64,000 bases of DNA, taken from positions 186,001-250,000 of the forward strand of contig NZ_QUBQ01000004.1 in NCBI RefSeq assembly GCF_003388735.1. The letters are read 5' to 3'. This document shows, one piece after another, positions 1-8,185 of the stretch; the stretch's first letter is position 1, and each line of letters opens with the position of its first letter. This DNA is from Paenibacillus paeoniae. GTDB lineage: Bacteria > Bacillota > Bacilli > Paenibacillales > Paenibacillaceae. The notes beneath the pieces were generated by a model. It did no database searches, had not been told where the DNA came from, and saw only the letters and a program-made list of their open reading frames with translations. The translations under genes were made by a program, and so were the position numbers.

Positions 1-770
1 GTAAATCGATGCGGCAGATGTGCCATGGACCGGCTCGCAGCTATCAAGTATAAGATGCCATATATATTCATAGCGACGGATAACCAGGCAGCCCAGGGGC
101 TCCACATGCTTAACAAGAAATGTAAGCCGACGGTCTCCAGTATGATAATGATCGAGAATACAATGGATACCATCTTGAATTGAGAAGTTTGATGATAGGT
201 AAAGCAGGTTCCCTGCGGCCTGTTCGAATTCTTTGATCCTGCCATGATGGCATAATACAGCACGTTAAGCTCATGGGTCACGATCTCCAGCAAAGCTCCG
301 GATCCTAACATAGGTATAAGCGCTTCTCGCAGCACCATCATTGGCGGTTGCTTGGTCAGACGAGCTATGGAACGGTACCGATTCACAATTGTGGTCAGCC
401 GGAGCAGCAAATAAGTAACTAACACAAGCTCCATTGCCGGAAGCAGCCAACGCAGAGCCGAGGACAGCACGGTGGCATACGGGGCAGGCGTCATTACATA
501 CATAAAGAGCGCGGCGGCAACAGCAATGGCAATTAGCCATCCTTTAGGCAATGGAGCCACGCGCATACAAAGCATATAAAATAAAACCGGCATCGCAACT
601 ATACCATCGAACGCAGCAGCCAGCATGATCCCCTCCGACATATAGTCGGACCGAAACAGATAAGCTACACCCGCCGCATACAAAACAGCCATCACGATAA
701 AAATCGCGAGTCCGAATCCAAACGTATATTTGGAACGCGGGGTCGTTCGCGAAGACGAATGGCCAGACAT
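1..770 (-). CDS. Polytopic membrane protein, C-terminus cut by window edge
   Basis: An open frame runs leftward from ATG at 770 to the window edge without a stop, giving at least 256 residues. Hydrophobic stretches suggest about six membrane segments (roughly residues 19-40, 46-70, 80-96, 100-122, 195-215 and 220-240). A cytoplasmic-looking loop lies between segments 4 and 5. No catalytic motif or family signature was recognised. The start has only a weak G-rich stretch upstream. It reads away from the quinone reductase gene to its right, so the two are not an operon with each other's promoters. Function unknown. Confidence 0.6.
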   Translation of the reverse strand, partial: MSGHSSSRTTPRSKYTFGFGLAIFIVMAVLYAAGVAYLFRSDYMSEGIMLAAAFDGIVAMPVLFYMLCMRVAPLPKGWLIAIAVAAALFMYVMTPAPYATVLSSALRWLLPAMELVLVTYLLLRLTTIVNRYRSIARLTKQPPMMVLREALIPMLGSGALLEIVTHELNVLYYAIMAGSKNSNRPQGTCFTYHQTSQFKMVSIVFSIIIILETVGLHFLLSMWSPWAAWLSVAMNIYGILYLIAASRSMAHLPHRF

Positions 771-876
771 CTAAGAGCCCCCGTTTCTATTGTCATTTCA
801 TGGTCGAATAGTAATCAATGGAGTTCAATATATCACTCCTCCCAAAAAATCGTCAACCGCAGGAGCCTCCTTAAAA

Positions 877-1464
877 TCAGTGTGCGACGGATTTGAAATA
901 GCGATAAATCCGCTCAAGCTTGCGGCCTTGCTTGCCGCCGGGCTTCTCCATATTTCCAAATTCGAAAAACTTCACCTTCTTCATGCCTACATACGAAAAC
1001 AAAGCCTTTCTCATTAGTACCTTATGCGCATTATTCAGCCAGTATAGCGGATAGAGCGGCGGACCTTTCATGACAGAAACGCACACAACGCTTTTCCCTT
1101 TCAGAAGCCCCTCCGGCAGAAGCCCTCCATTATCCCGGTAAGCGAAACCGGAGGCAAACATCTGATCAATGTAGCCGAGAAGCATCGCAGGAGGTCTGCC
1201 CCACCAAATAGGATAGACAAATACGATTTTGTCCGCCCATCGCAGCTGCTCTCTATGCCTCTCCAGCCTGGGATCGGCATGCATATCCCTTCTTCGTTTC
1301 ACCTTATCGAATCGCAGAATAGGATCGAAGCTCTCCCCGTATAAATCTAACACCTGTGTCTGCGCGATATTTGGATTCTCGCCTGTCCCTTGCAAAACCC
1401 GCTGCAAAAAGGCGTAGCTCAAGCTTTCATGATTCGGGTGTGTATATATGACTAAAACGTTCAT
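877..1464 (-). CDS. Flavodoxin-fold NAD(P)H (quinone) oxidoreductase
   Basis: This 195-residue protein opens with the flavodoxin-2 signature NVLVIYTHPNHESLSYAF, the FMN phosphate loop of the NQO1/MdaB/YwrO family. It also has the family block VYPIWWGRPPAMLLGYIDQMF. Such enzymes reduce quinones by two electrons in the cytoplasm and protect against electrophile stress. The start at 1464 has a good AGGAGTG ribosome site. The gene is divergent from a MarR regulator, with two palindromes in the shared 135-bp gap, which is the classic arrangement for an inducible detoxification gene. The substrate is inferred from family only. Confidence 0.85.
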   Translation of the reverse strand: MNVLVIYTHPNHESLSYAFLQRVLQGTGENPNIAQTQVLDLYGESFDPILRFDKVKRRRDMHADPRLERHREQLRWADKIVFVYPIWWGRPPAMLLGYIDQMFASGFAYRDNGGLLPEGLLKGKSVVCVSVMKGPPLYPLYWLNNAHKVLMRKALFSYVGMKKVKFFEFGNMEKPGGKQGRKLERIYRYFKSVAH

Positions 1465-1479
1465 TCAGCTTCACTCCTA

Positions 1480-1538
1480 TAGTTATCATTTGATAACTAT
1501 ATCGTACATTTTCTTATTTTAGTTGTCAAATGATAATT
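1480..1538. promoter_or_regulatory. Two palindromic operator sites between quinone reductase and MarR genes
   Basis: Positions 1480-1499 read TAGTTATCATTTGATAACTA, a perfect inverted repeat with 9-base arms and a 2-base centre. Positions 1521-1538 carry a degenerate copy (AGTTGTCA, two bases, TGATAATT). The two centres are 40 bp apart, on about the same helical face. Their size fits MarR-family dimers, so the regulator at 1600 probably binds here and controls both divergent genes. Binding is inferred. Confidence 0.75.
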
Positions 1539-1599
1539 ATATATGTTTCATTGTAATATGATAACGAGTTTGATATCGTGAACTAAAGAGGTGATTGCC

Positions 1600-2028
1600 G
1601 TGAACCATCCGCGCTCCATGTTTCAAAACTTTGTCGCTTTTTTGAGCGAATTTCACCAAGCGACCCATCAGTTCACCAAAGATGTGCGGCCTGAGGGCAC
1701 TACGGCTGCTCAATACGATATATTGGAGTATCTAATGGTCAGCCAACCGGCGACCTTAAGCGAGGTCAGCGAGTGTGTGCATATGTCCATGCCGAATACG
1801 AGCCGCGAAATTCGCAAGCTCGAGGAGAAGGGACTATGTGAGAAAACAAGCGACCCCCTCGATAAGAGAAAGCAGCTCATCCAGCTTACGACTTCTGGAC
1901 AGGCTATAATGGGTCAGGCATTCAATGAGATTGAAGCACGCTTCATGGCGCGTATCCAAGACGCTTCACCTGAAGATATACGGGAGCTGGAACATGCTTT
2001 GCAAGTCATTCGCAAGCAGGTGTTCTGA
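1600..2028 (+). CDS. MarR-family transcriptional regulator
   Basis: A 142-residue winged-helix protein. The recognition region includes LSEVSECVHMSMPNTSREIRKLEEKG, followed by the wing CEKTSDPLDKRKQLIQLTTSG with the family's conserved D-x-R-K. The frame is open from GTG 1591, but AAAGAGGTG (1585-1593) is a ribosome site correctly spaced for GTG 1600, so that start was chosen. It is divergent from the flavin oxidoreductase and probably represses it and itself through the palindromes at 1480-1538, with release by quinones or oxidants. The ligand is unknown. The next gene, a GNAT, lies 27 bp downstream and may be cotranscribed. Confidence 0.85.
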   Translation: MNHPRSMFQNFVAFLSEFHQATHQFTKDVRPEGTTAAQYDILEYLMVSQPATLSEVSECVHMSMPNTSREIRKLEEKGLCEKTSDPLDKRKQLIQLTTSGQAIMGQAFNEIEARFMARIQDASPEDIRELEHALQVIRKQVF

Positions 2029-2055
2029 GTCTAAAAAAATGGAGTTGATACTTAC

Positions 2056-2832
2056 ATGAGTAAGTCAGACATTATCGAAAAATACAACCGCGAGCAAAGA
2101 ATCGATATCGTCTATCCCGGCAACCGTCGGGAAGCTGACGAGTATATTGTGCGGCAAATCAATTCCGGGGATGAGGACGGCTACATCAGCTACTCCAACC
2201 TGACGGCCAGCCATGCGGATGCCATCATTAAGCGTGAGCTCGATTACTTCGCTAGGCTAGGCCAACGCTTCGAATGGAAGCTGTTTGACTTTGATGAACC
2301 ATCAGATTTGAAGGAGCGGCTAGCCACTCACGGCTTTGAGATCGGAGATGCCGAAGCGCTTATGGTATTGGAGCTTGGTTCGGAGCATCCTTTGCTGACA
2401 ACCTCCATCCCGAGTTCAATCAAAGCCATTACTGACGATGAAGGCATTGATGCGCTCATGGCATTGGAAGAGTCCATATGGCAAGAATCGCATCATGAAC
2501 TGGGAGAGCGGCTCAAGCGTGATCTTCGTCATACGTCCAACGAGCTTATGATTTACGGGGCTTATGATGAGTCGGGACGTATCGTTAGCGGCTCCTGGAT
2601 GTATATGCATACGGGAACTTCGTTTTGCAGCTTTTGGGGCGGGTCTACACTACCCGAATTCCGAGGGAAAGGCCTTTACACCGGCCTAATTGCTGTCCGT
2701 GCCCAGGAAGCATGGAAACGGGGCTTCGGGCTATTCACAGTAGACGCAAGCCCGATGAGCAGACCCGTATTGGAGAGCAGAGGCTTCCAATGCATAGGGT
2801 ACACCTATCCCTGCATGTCCCCTAAGCTATAA
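2056..2832 (+). CDS. GNAT-family N-acetyltransferase
   Basis: A 258-residue protein with a GNAT fold in its C-terminal half. Acetyl-CoA motif A is visible as STLPEFRGKGLYTGL (about residues 197-211, pyrophosphate loop R203-G-K-G206), followed by the typical ending PVLESRGFQCIGYT. The N-terminal half (residues 1-115) is a second, degenerate acetyltransferase-like segment. The ribosome site ATGGAGTTGAT precedes the ATG. It may be cotranscribed with marR and ends at a strong terminator. The acetyl acceptor cannot be predicted. Confidence 0.8.
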   Translation: MSKSDIIEKYNREQRIDIVYPGNRREADEYIVRQINSGDEDGYISYSNLTASHADAIIKRELDYFARLGQRFEWKLFDFDEPSDLKERLATHGFEIGDAEALMVLELGSEHPLLTTSIPSSIKAITDDEGIDALMALEESIWQESHHELGERLKRDLRHTSNELMIYGAYDESGRIVSGSWMYMHTGTSFCSFWGGSTLPEFRGKGLYTGLIAVRAQEAWKRGFGLFTVDASPMSRPVLESRGFQCIGYTYPCMSPKL

Positions 2833-2834
2833 AT

Positions 2835-2880
2835 AACGTCGCATTTCTTAGCCACTAGGCGGAGGAATGCGACGTTTTAT
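2835..2880. terminator. Bidirectional intrinsic terminator
   Basis: AACGTCGCATT (2835-2845) pairs perfectly with AATGCGACGTT (2866-2876) and is followed by TTTAT. It sits between the convergent GNAT and lactone oxidase genes. The A-rich left flank lets it serve the leftward direction as well. Confidence 0.8.
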
Positions 2881-2891
2881 TTAGTGTGGAG

Positions 2892-4196
2892 CTATACGTC
2901 CAGCAACTTTTCTACATAAGGGTTTAGAAGAATACCGTCCCGATCCAGCTCTGCTCTTACACGGCGAAAGGATTCCCACATCGGATACCTCTCCTTCAAG
3001 CGATCGCTCCCAAGCGTATGCAGCTTGCCCCAATGCGGCCGCCCGCCATAACGAAGAAAAATCTCCTCCATGGCTTCAAAATAAGCTTCATACGGCATGC
3101 CTTTGTACATATGTACAGCGATATAAGCAGAATCCCGCCCATATGACGGACTCAGCCAAATGTCGTCCCCACAGACATAGCGGCATTCAATGGGAAAATG
3201 AACATGGAATCGCTCGCGGGACATCGTCTCTCGCATCTCTTCGATAATCGGAACCATTACATCCGCAGGCACATTGTATTCCATCTCATTGAATCGAATG
3301 AGCCTCGCTGTCGCGAACAGTTTATGGCTGTACTGAACCTTTCGGCCAATCGGCACCTGCGAAGCGGACAAGCGGCTAATGGCAGAGCTCGCTCTTGGCA
3401 CTCTCCGGCATATGCCTGACAACAAGCCAAATACGGCATTTTCGACGATGACGTCTCCGATGTAATCTCTCACCTTGCGGCTTCCGGGCGGCAGATCGGT
3501 TTCGTTCATCAGCTTTATTTGACAGGGCTCCGCATATGGAAACCAATAAAACTCAAAATGACGATTCTCCTGCGCCAACTGCTCGGACTGAAGCAAACAT
3601 TCCTTAATCGGCATTCGACGACTTACGTATTCCAGCTTATACGCGCTTCTCAGCCTAAGGGTCACTTGCACAATGACACCTAATGCGCCAATCGAGACCT
3701 GCAGCGCCTTGAACCATTCCGGATGGGATGCCGGCGTACAAGCCAGAACCTCGCCTTGCCCCGTCACCACCGTTAGCCCGACGACCTGCGTCGAGATGGT
3801 CCCAAGCTCCCGTCCCGTTCCATGTGTTCCTGTACTTATGGCCCCTGCGATAGACTGGACATCGATATCCCCCAAATTCTCTTGCGCAAGGCCATGGCCG
3901 AACAACTCCTCGCCCAGACGCTTCAGCTTGGTACCGGCCCAGACCGTTGCAGTGCCCTCTTCCGGATTCACCTTCACAATGCCTTGCAGAAGATCAAGCG
4001 AGATTAGCAGATCATCGCTTGCGGCAACCGCCGTGAACGAATGACCGGAGCCAACGACACGCAGCCTTCTTCCCTCCCGTCTGCACTGATTTACAGCTGT
4101 GACCACCTCATCTATGGAAGTGGGCAGCATCACTTCACGCGGTTTTGCGGTCACTGATCCCGACCAATTGGACCATCCTTTGGCATTCTGCTTCAT
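2892..4196 (-). CDS. FAD-linked oxidase, D-arabinono-1,4-lactone oxidase type
   Basis: A 434-residue VAO/PCMH-fold flavoenzyme. The FAD-binding half has RVVGSGHSF (about 46-54) and the SIAGAISTGTHGTG loop. The C-terminal half is the ALO domain, with the terminal block GGRPHWGKLHTL that contains the family's H-W-x-K signature. It should oxidise a sugar lactone or polyol with O2. The frame extends to GTG 4205, but ATG 4196 was chosen because GGGGGAG lies 8 bases upstream and the ATG overlaps the preceding stop as ATGA, implying translational coupling. In other Bacillales such genes often follow a PLP deaminase/aldolase gene, as here; the true substrate is not established. Confidence 0.85.
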   Translation of the reverse strand: MKQNAKGWSNWSGSVTAKPREVMLPTSIDEVVTAVNQCRREGRRLRVVGSGHSFTAVAASDDLLISLDLLQGIVKVNPEEGTATVWAGTKLKRLGEELFGHGLAQENLGDIDVQSIAGAISTGTHGTGRELGTISTQVVGLTVVTGQGEVLACTPASHPEWFKALQVSIGALGVIVQVTLRLRSAYKLEYVSRRMPIKECLLQSEQLAQENRHFEFYWFPYAEPCQIKLMNETDLPPGSRKVRDYIGDVIVENAVFGLLSGICRRVPRASSAISRLSASQVPIGRKVQYSHKLFATARLIRFNEMEYNVPADVMVPIIEEMRETMSRERFHVHFPIECRYVCGDDIWLSPSYGRDSAYIAVHMYKGMPYEAYFEAMEEIFLRYGGRPHWGKLHTLGSDRLKERYPMWESFRRVRAELDRDGILLNPYVEKLLDV

Positions 4197-5380
4197 AGGA
4201 AACACTCCCCCATCCCCCGGTAAGTGCTGTACTGCCCGACAATTGCTCCCTTCGATATCGCATAGAGAACGGGGAAGCGCTCGCCTAACTCGCCAGCTTT
4301 GGCATGGCGGAAAAATACCGGATCCCCAATCGCAAGCTGGACATCTTGAGGGCAGCGAAGCGGCGTCTGTACCTCTCCCGCTCCTTCCAGCGGAAGCAAG
4401 GACAGCCCTTCCGGCAAATACGGCTTCGGCAGCTTGTCAGTTCCCGCCGCCCCCGATGCGACGTAGCCCCCGCCCAGACAAGTGACGATATGCTCGGTTG
4501 GCCGGCGAACCACCTCAACGGCGAAACCCGCTGCCGGCTCGTAACGAAACGAAACATAGTTATCGAACAGGCCCGGCGAATAAAAGCCGGATCCAGCCGT
4601 GAGCTCCGTCACCCAAGACTCTAGGCGGGAACTGTCCAGACTGCCTGTTCCTCCTGCATTGACGAACCTCAGCTTAACGCCTAGCGCCTCGATGCCTCGT
4701 ACTGCCTCTTCTCGTCTTCTCGATACCTCGGCAATGGAGCGTTTCTTCAGCCATCGAATCATTCCGTTGCGCATCGCTGCACCCGGTGCATTGTCGCCCA
4801 CACCCGCTACCTGTGCTTCGTAACCCATCAGCCCATCCAGAACGAGCCAAGGCGAATCGACTATTCGTTCCGCAACCGGTTTCATTTTCTCCCATGAAGA
4901 CAAAGGGGAACGCCATACGCCGAAGCGCAAGCCGGGATAGGAAACGGACAAATCAAGGTCCAGGCACAACGGAACGATAACGCCCCTCGCCCGGGCATGA
5001 CGTTCCAGTTCCTCGACATGCTCTATGCAATCCACCATAAAGGAGACCGTCCGACCGTCCGCTATTCGGTCCAGCAACCGATCAACGGAAGGAGATATGC
5101 CTTGCGGATAACCGAGCAGCAAGTCGTCTATTCCCTGTCCTGCCAGAAAATCCGCTTCCGCCGCGGTATAGCACATGACTCCCTGATAACAAGGATGTGC
5201 CGCCAGTATTTTTTTGAGTACATCAACTGACCGAATCGACTTGCTTGCAATCCGTACCCGCTTGCCCCCTGCCGCACTCGCGATAGCAGCAATATTCCGC
5301 TCCAGCCTATCTACATCTACATAAGCGAATGGCAGCGGCAAGCCTGCGAATCCTTCCTTGTACTCGACATAAGTCCCCAT
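4193..5380 (-). CDS. PLP-dependent D-amino-acid aldolase/deaminase-like protein
   Basis: A 395-residue fold-type III PLP protein. It has an alanine-racemase-like N-terminal barrel with the Schiff-base lysine in IASKSIR (K47) and a C-terminal beta domain, as in D-threonine aldolase and D-serine dehydratase. Those two enzymes bind a metal through His-x-Asp or His-x-Cys near the end. Here the corresponding site reads RHAKAGEL (H359, then K361), so the second ligand seems to be missing. The stop overlaps the start of the ALO-like gene by four bases, so the two are coexpressed. Family assignment is firm; the reaction is open. Confidence 0.8.
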   Translation of the reverse strand: MGTYVEYKEGFAGLPLPFAYVDVDRLERNIAAIASAAGGKRVRIASKSIRSVDVLKKILAAHPCYQGVMCYTAAEADFLAGQGIDDLLLGYPQGISPSVDRLLDRIADGRTVSFMVDCIEHVEELERHARARGVIVPLCLDLDLSVSYPGLRFGVWRSPLSSWEKMKPVAERIVDSPWLVLDGLMGYEAQVAGVGDNAPGAAMRNGMIRWLKKRSIAEVSRRREEAVRGIEALGVKLRFVNAGGTGSLDSSRLESWVTELTAGSGFYSPGLFDNYVSFRYEPAAGFAVEVVRRPTEHIVTCLGGGYVASGAAGTDKLPKPYLPEGLSLLPLEGAGEVQTPLRCPQDVQLAIGDPVFFRHAKAGELGERFPVLYAISKGAIVGQYSTYRGMGECFL

Positions 5381-5895
5381 CTGCGCTCATCTCCCTCTGA
5401 GATCCGAACTTGATTTTGTGACGATATGCCTAATTCTATTCTGGATAAAGGGACCAATTTCCTCCTATTTTCGGCAACGGATCATTACATCTTCCATCTT
5501 GCCTCTGGGAAGCGTTTAGAACAAACGCAAAAAAAAGCAGGCAGGAGCATTCCACAACAGATGCTCTTGCCTACTTGAGGGACGAACGGGTAAGACAAGT
5601 TCAGATCATCGTAATGTTCTAGCAAATAATCAAGATACTTAGCCTGATATACCTCAGTGGCGCATACAGAGAAGCTTACACCCATGCCAAAAAAAGTGGA
5701 TTTTGGCCTATTATAGTAAAAGATCCCCCATAGGGGGGATGCGAAAGTTGTGCATGTTTAAGGGAATTGAACCTCTGTGAAATGTTCTGAAAATCGGTCA
5801 AAACCCTCTTTCTATATCTGTTCAGCTCACCATACCCTTCATGCTGAACAATCTCTCCATGGGCGACTCCATTATATCTGGCAGATATAAAGGGC
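5381..5895. other. Long intergenic stretch upstream of the T-box, no supported gene
   Basis: No convincing coding frame was found in this 515-bp gap. Two short leftward frames (5485-5685 and 5676-5942) lack ribosome sites, overlap each other, and one runs through a terminator. Visible structures are a leftward terminator at 5527-5574, a GC hairpin at 5722-5740 (ATCCCCC, three bases, GGGGGAT) and an inverted repeat GTTCAGC/GCTGAAC at about 5820-5849. A leftward TATAAT lies at 5715-5710 but has no matching -35. Confidence 0.5.
5527..5574 (-). terminator. Orphan leftward intrinsic terminator
   Basis: On the minus strand GGCAAGAGCAT pairs with ATGCTCCTGCC (one mismatch, 10-base loop) and is followed by TGCTTTTTTTT. 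It could end a leftward transcript, but no gene with a plausible stop lies just upstream of it. Confidence 0.65.
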
Positions 5896-5923
5896 TTGCG
5901 TTTTGCGGCCGAACCGCTATAAT
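5896..5923 (+). promoter_or_regulatory. Sigma-A promoter of the argS T-box leader
   Basis: TTGCGT (5896-5901) and a perfect TATAAT (5918-5923) are separated by 16 bp. Transcription would start near 5930, just ahead of the T-box Stem I sequence. Confidence 0.7.
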
Positions 5924-5944
5924 GAGTAAACATATCGAACAATC

Positions 5945-6176
5945 AACGATTGGGAGAGTAACTGTCAGCCGAAGTTCAAGCGAGCCGGGAGAGTGAGAGC
6001 CGGTACGGAAGCAGCAGTGAACCGGACCCATGAGATAGACTTCTGAACGATCAGAGTAGGAAGTCTCGGCTGCGACCGTTATCCGTTAGAGTGGCTGAAC
6101 GACAAGTTCAGCAACAAGAGTGGTACCGCGAATGCATACGCCTTCGTCTCTTTTCCAAGAGACGGGGCGTTTTTTT
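5945..6176 (+). promoter_or_regulatory. T-box riboswitch (tRNA-sensing leader) of argS
   Basis: The leader has the expected order of T-box elements. Stem I has GGGAGAGTA (5952-5960) and an apical stem GAGCCGG/CCGGT (5982-6004) with the AGCGAG side. A CTGAAC/GTTCAG stem lies at 6095-6111, and the near-invariant T-box AAGAGTGGTACCGCG at 6116-6130. It ends in a terminator (CGCC..CGTCTC paired with GAGACGGGGCG, then seven T, 6138-6176). Uncharged tRNA should stabilise the antiterminator and turn on argS. GGGAG can pair with CTTCT at 6040-6044. This leaves the triplet AGA (6037-6039, with another at 6033-6035) in the specifier loop, consistent with an arginine codon; this specifier assignment is tentative. 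Confidence 0.9.
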
Positions 6177-6199
6177 ATTTTGCCAAAGGAGGAAAGGTT

Positions 6200-8077
6200 A
6201 TGTTAAGTGAATGGATGAAGGAACGTATTGCTGCATCACTACATGAGATACACCATGAATTAGGGGTTGATAAGCCCCGAGACTTGAAGATCAATGTGGA
6301 GCAGCCTGCGAATATGGAGCATGGCGACTATTCGACCAATGTGGCTATGCAATTGGCCAAGACGCTGCGGAAGTCCCCTTTGCACATAGCGGGGCTGCTG
6401 AAAGACAAGCTGGAGATCGACCCTGAGCTATCCTCACTTGTACGTGAAATTGATGTTGCGCCGCCCGGCTTCTTGAATCTCCATCTGAATTGGAGCGAGT
6501 GGACGCGACGAGACTTCACCCTTCCTCCTGTGGCAGAAGGCAAAGCGATTATTGAGCATACCTCAATCAATCCGAACAAATCCGCTCATATCGGCCATCT
6601 GCGCAATTCTTGCATTGGCGATACGTTAGCCCGTATTTTGAAAAAAATCGGCCGTGAAGTGGAAGTGCACAACTATATTGATGACCTGGGCAATCAACTG
6701 GCCGATACCGTTGTTGGACTGTTGCATGTCCCGCTCAGTAGAGAGCATGCTCGCTTCGGCGACTTTTGCTGGGATATCTATTCCGGCGTCAATCGGGAGT
6801 ATACGGCTAATCCCGACAAGCTCAGTGAACGTACGAATGTGCTGCATGCGCTGGAGGAGGGTGACAATGGCTTGGCCTGGATCGGGTTGCTCGTCGCAGA
6901 GCGTATTGTGCGCGAGCATCTGGAGGAGATGAATGCCTTCGGCATCGACTACGACCTGCTCGTATGGGAGAGCCAGATCGTAAGGGAAGGCTTCTGGGAA
7001 GCAGCCTTCGAGCTGCTGAAAGGCACCTCATCCTTCGAGCAAGAGAAGTCCGGCAAGCTTGAAGGCTGCTGGGTGCTCAAACAATCCGTTGCGAAGACGG
7101 AAGAAGCAGCAACGGAGGAAGCCGAGCAGCACCATATGGATAAGGTGCTCGTACGCTCCAACGGCATCCTGACGTATACGGCCAAGGACATCGCCTACCA
7201 TCTTTGGAAGTTCGGATTGCTGGACAAAGACTTCTCGTATAAGCCGTTCTCCGATGGTTTATGGTCCACTCATCAAGCAGGTGCCCCGTCTTCGCAATAT
7301 GGTCATGCCGATATGGTTATTAACGTAATCGACTATAGACAGCAATATCCGCAGGCGATGGTAAAACAAGCGCTAGAGGTGCTGGGGTATACCGAGCAAG
7401 CGGATAAGCTCCGCCATGTCAGCTATGGGGTCGTATCGTTAAGCCCCGCCGCAGCGGAGGAGCTTGGGATCGACATCTCGTCAGGCAAAACCTCTTACGC
7501 CATGTCCGGCAGACAAGGCGTCGGCATCAAGGTCACCGATCTGCTTGACCGGATGCAGGGCGTTATTGATCAGAAGCGCTCGGACGCGAACGGATTGTCA
7601 AGCCGAATGATTGGAGCCGCAGCTATCCGTTATTATCTGCTGCGCTTCGCCTTATCGACGGAGGTTGTATTCGATCTTCAGCAAGCGACTGAGGTGACCG
7701 GCAATACCGGGGTGTACCTCATGTACGCTTACGCCCGCGCCTCGAACATTATCGCGAAGGCGACAGAGGACGGTATTAGCGTGTCCGACATACTTGTAGA
7801 GGCGCAACCGAAGGAGAAAGCGGAGCTGGCTTTAATTCGTCATATCGCCACTTGGCAGGATACACTGCATGCAGCCGCTCGGGAGCTGTCCCCGACGGTC
7901 ATCTGCAACTATGCCTACGAGCTGGCCTCGCTGTTCAACAACTTCTATGCGGCTTGTCCGATTCTAAAGGCCGACGAGGCTACAAAAGCTTACCGCTTAT
8001 GGCTCGTTTCCTTGTTCCAGCACACGATGGGCGATGCGCTGGATACACTAGGTCTTCCTGCGCCGACGCGTATGTAA
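6200..8077 (+). CDS. argS: Arginyl-tRNA synthetase, T-box-regulated
   Basis: A 625-residue class I synthetase that charges tRNA-Arg. Visible features are the N-terminal Arg-S domain ending in APPGFLN (88-94), the HIGH motif S-A-H-I-G-H-L-R-N (H130-H133), the DDLGNQ block, and the C-terminal anticodon-binding DALR domain with YLMYAYARA. The KMSK loop is altered to AMSG (434-437) within SYAMSGRQGVGIKV. Arg-RS enzymes are known to tolerate a poorly conserved KMSK. It is longer than the usual 550-580 residues. An AAAGGAGG ribosome site precedes ATG 6200. Control by an upstream T-box suggests it may be an inducible second copy rather than the housekeeping enzyme, but that cannot be decided from this window. 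Confidence 0.93.
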   Translation: MLSEWMKERIAASLHEIHHELGVDKPRDLKINVEQPANMEHGDYSTNVAMQLAKTLRKSPLHIAGLLKDKLEIDPELSSLVREIDVAPPGFLNLHLNWSEWTRRDFTLPPVAEGKAIIEHTSINPNKSAHIGHLRNSCIGDTLARILKKIGREVEVHNYIDDLGNQLADTVVGLLHVPLSREHARFGDFCWDIYSGVNREYTANPDKLSERTNVLHALEEGDNGLAWIGLLVAERIVREHLEEMNAFGIDYDLLVWESQIVREGFWEAAFELLKGTSSFEQEKSGKLEGCWVLKQSVAKTEEAATEEAEQHHMDKVLVRSNGILTYTAKDIAYHLWKFGLLDKDFSYKPFSDGLWSTHQAGAPSSQYGHADMVINVIDYRQQYPQAMVKQALEVLGYTEQADKLRHVSYGVVSLSPAAAEELGIDISSGKTSYAMSGRQGVGIKVTDLLDRMQGVIDQKRSDANGLSSRMIGAAAIRYYLLRFALSTEVVFDLQQATEVTGNTGVYLMYAYARASNIIAKATEDGISVSDILVEAQPKEKAELALIRHIATWQDTLHAAARELSPTVICNYAYELASLFNNFYAACPILKADEATKAYRLWLVSLFQHTMGDALDTLGLPAPTRM

Positions 8078-8185
8078 GTCGCTGGGTTTATCCAATCTTT
8101 TTACAGCCGGCCGCACTTGTCCAAGCCTCTCCTTTCCTCCGTTCATAGAATAGATCATAACGGATGGCATGAAAGGGATGAGGCT

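Noticed and set aside
5485..5942. Two overlapping leftward frames (66 and 88 codons) upstream of the T-box
   Set aside because: Neither has a ribosome site. One reads through a terminator and they overlap in different phases without homologous features.
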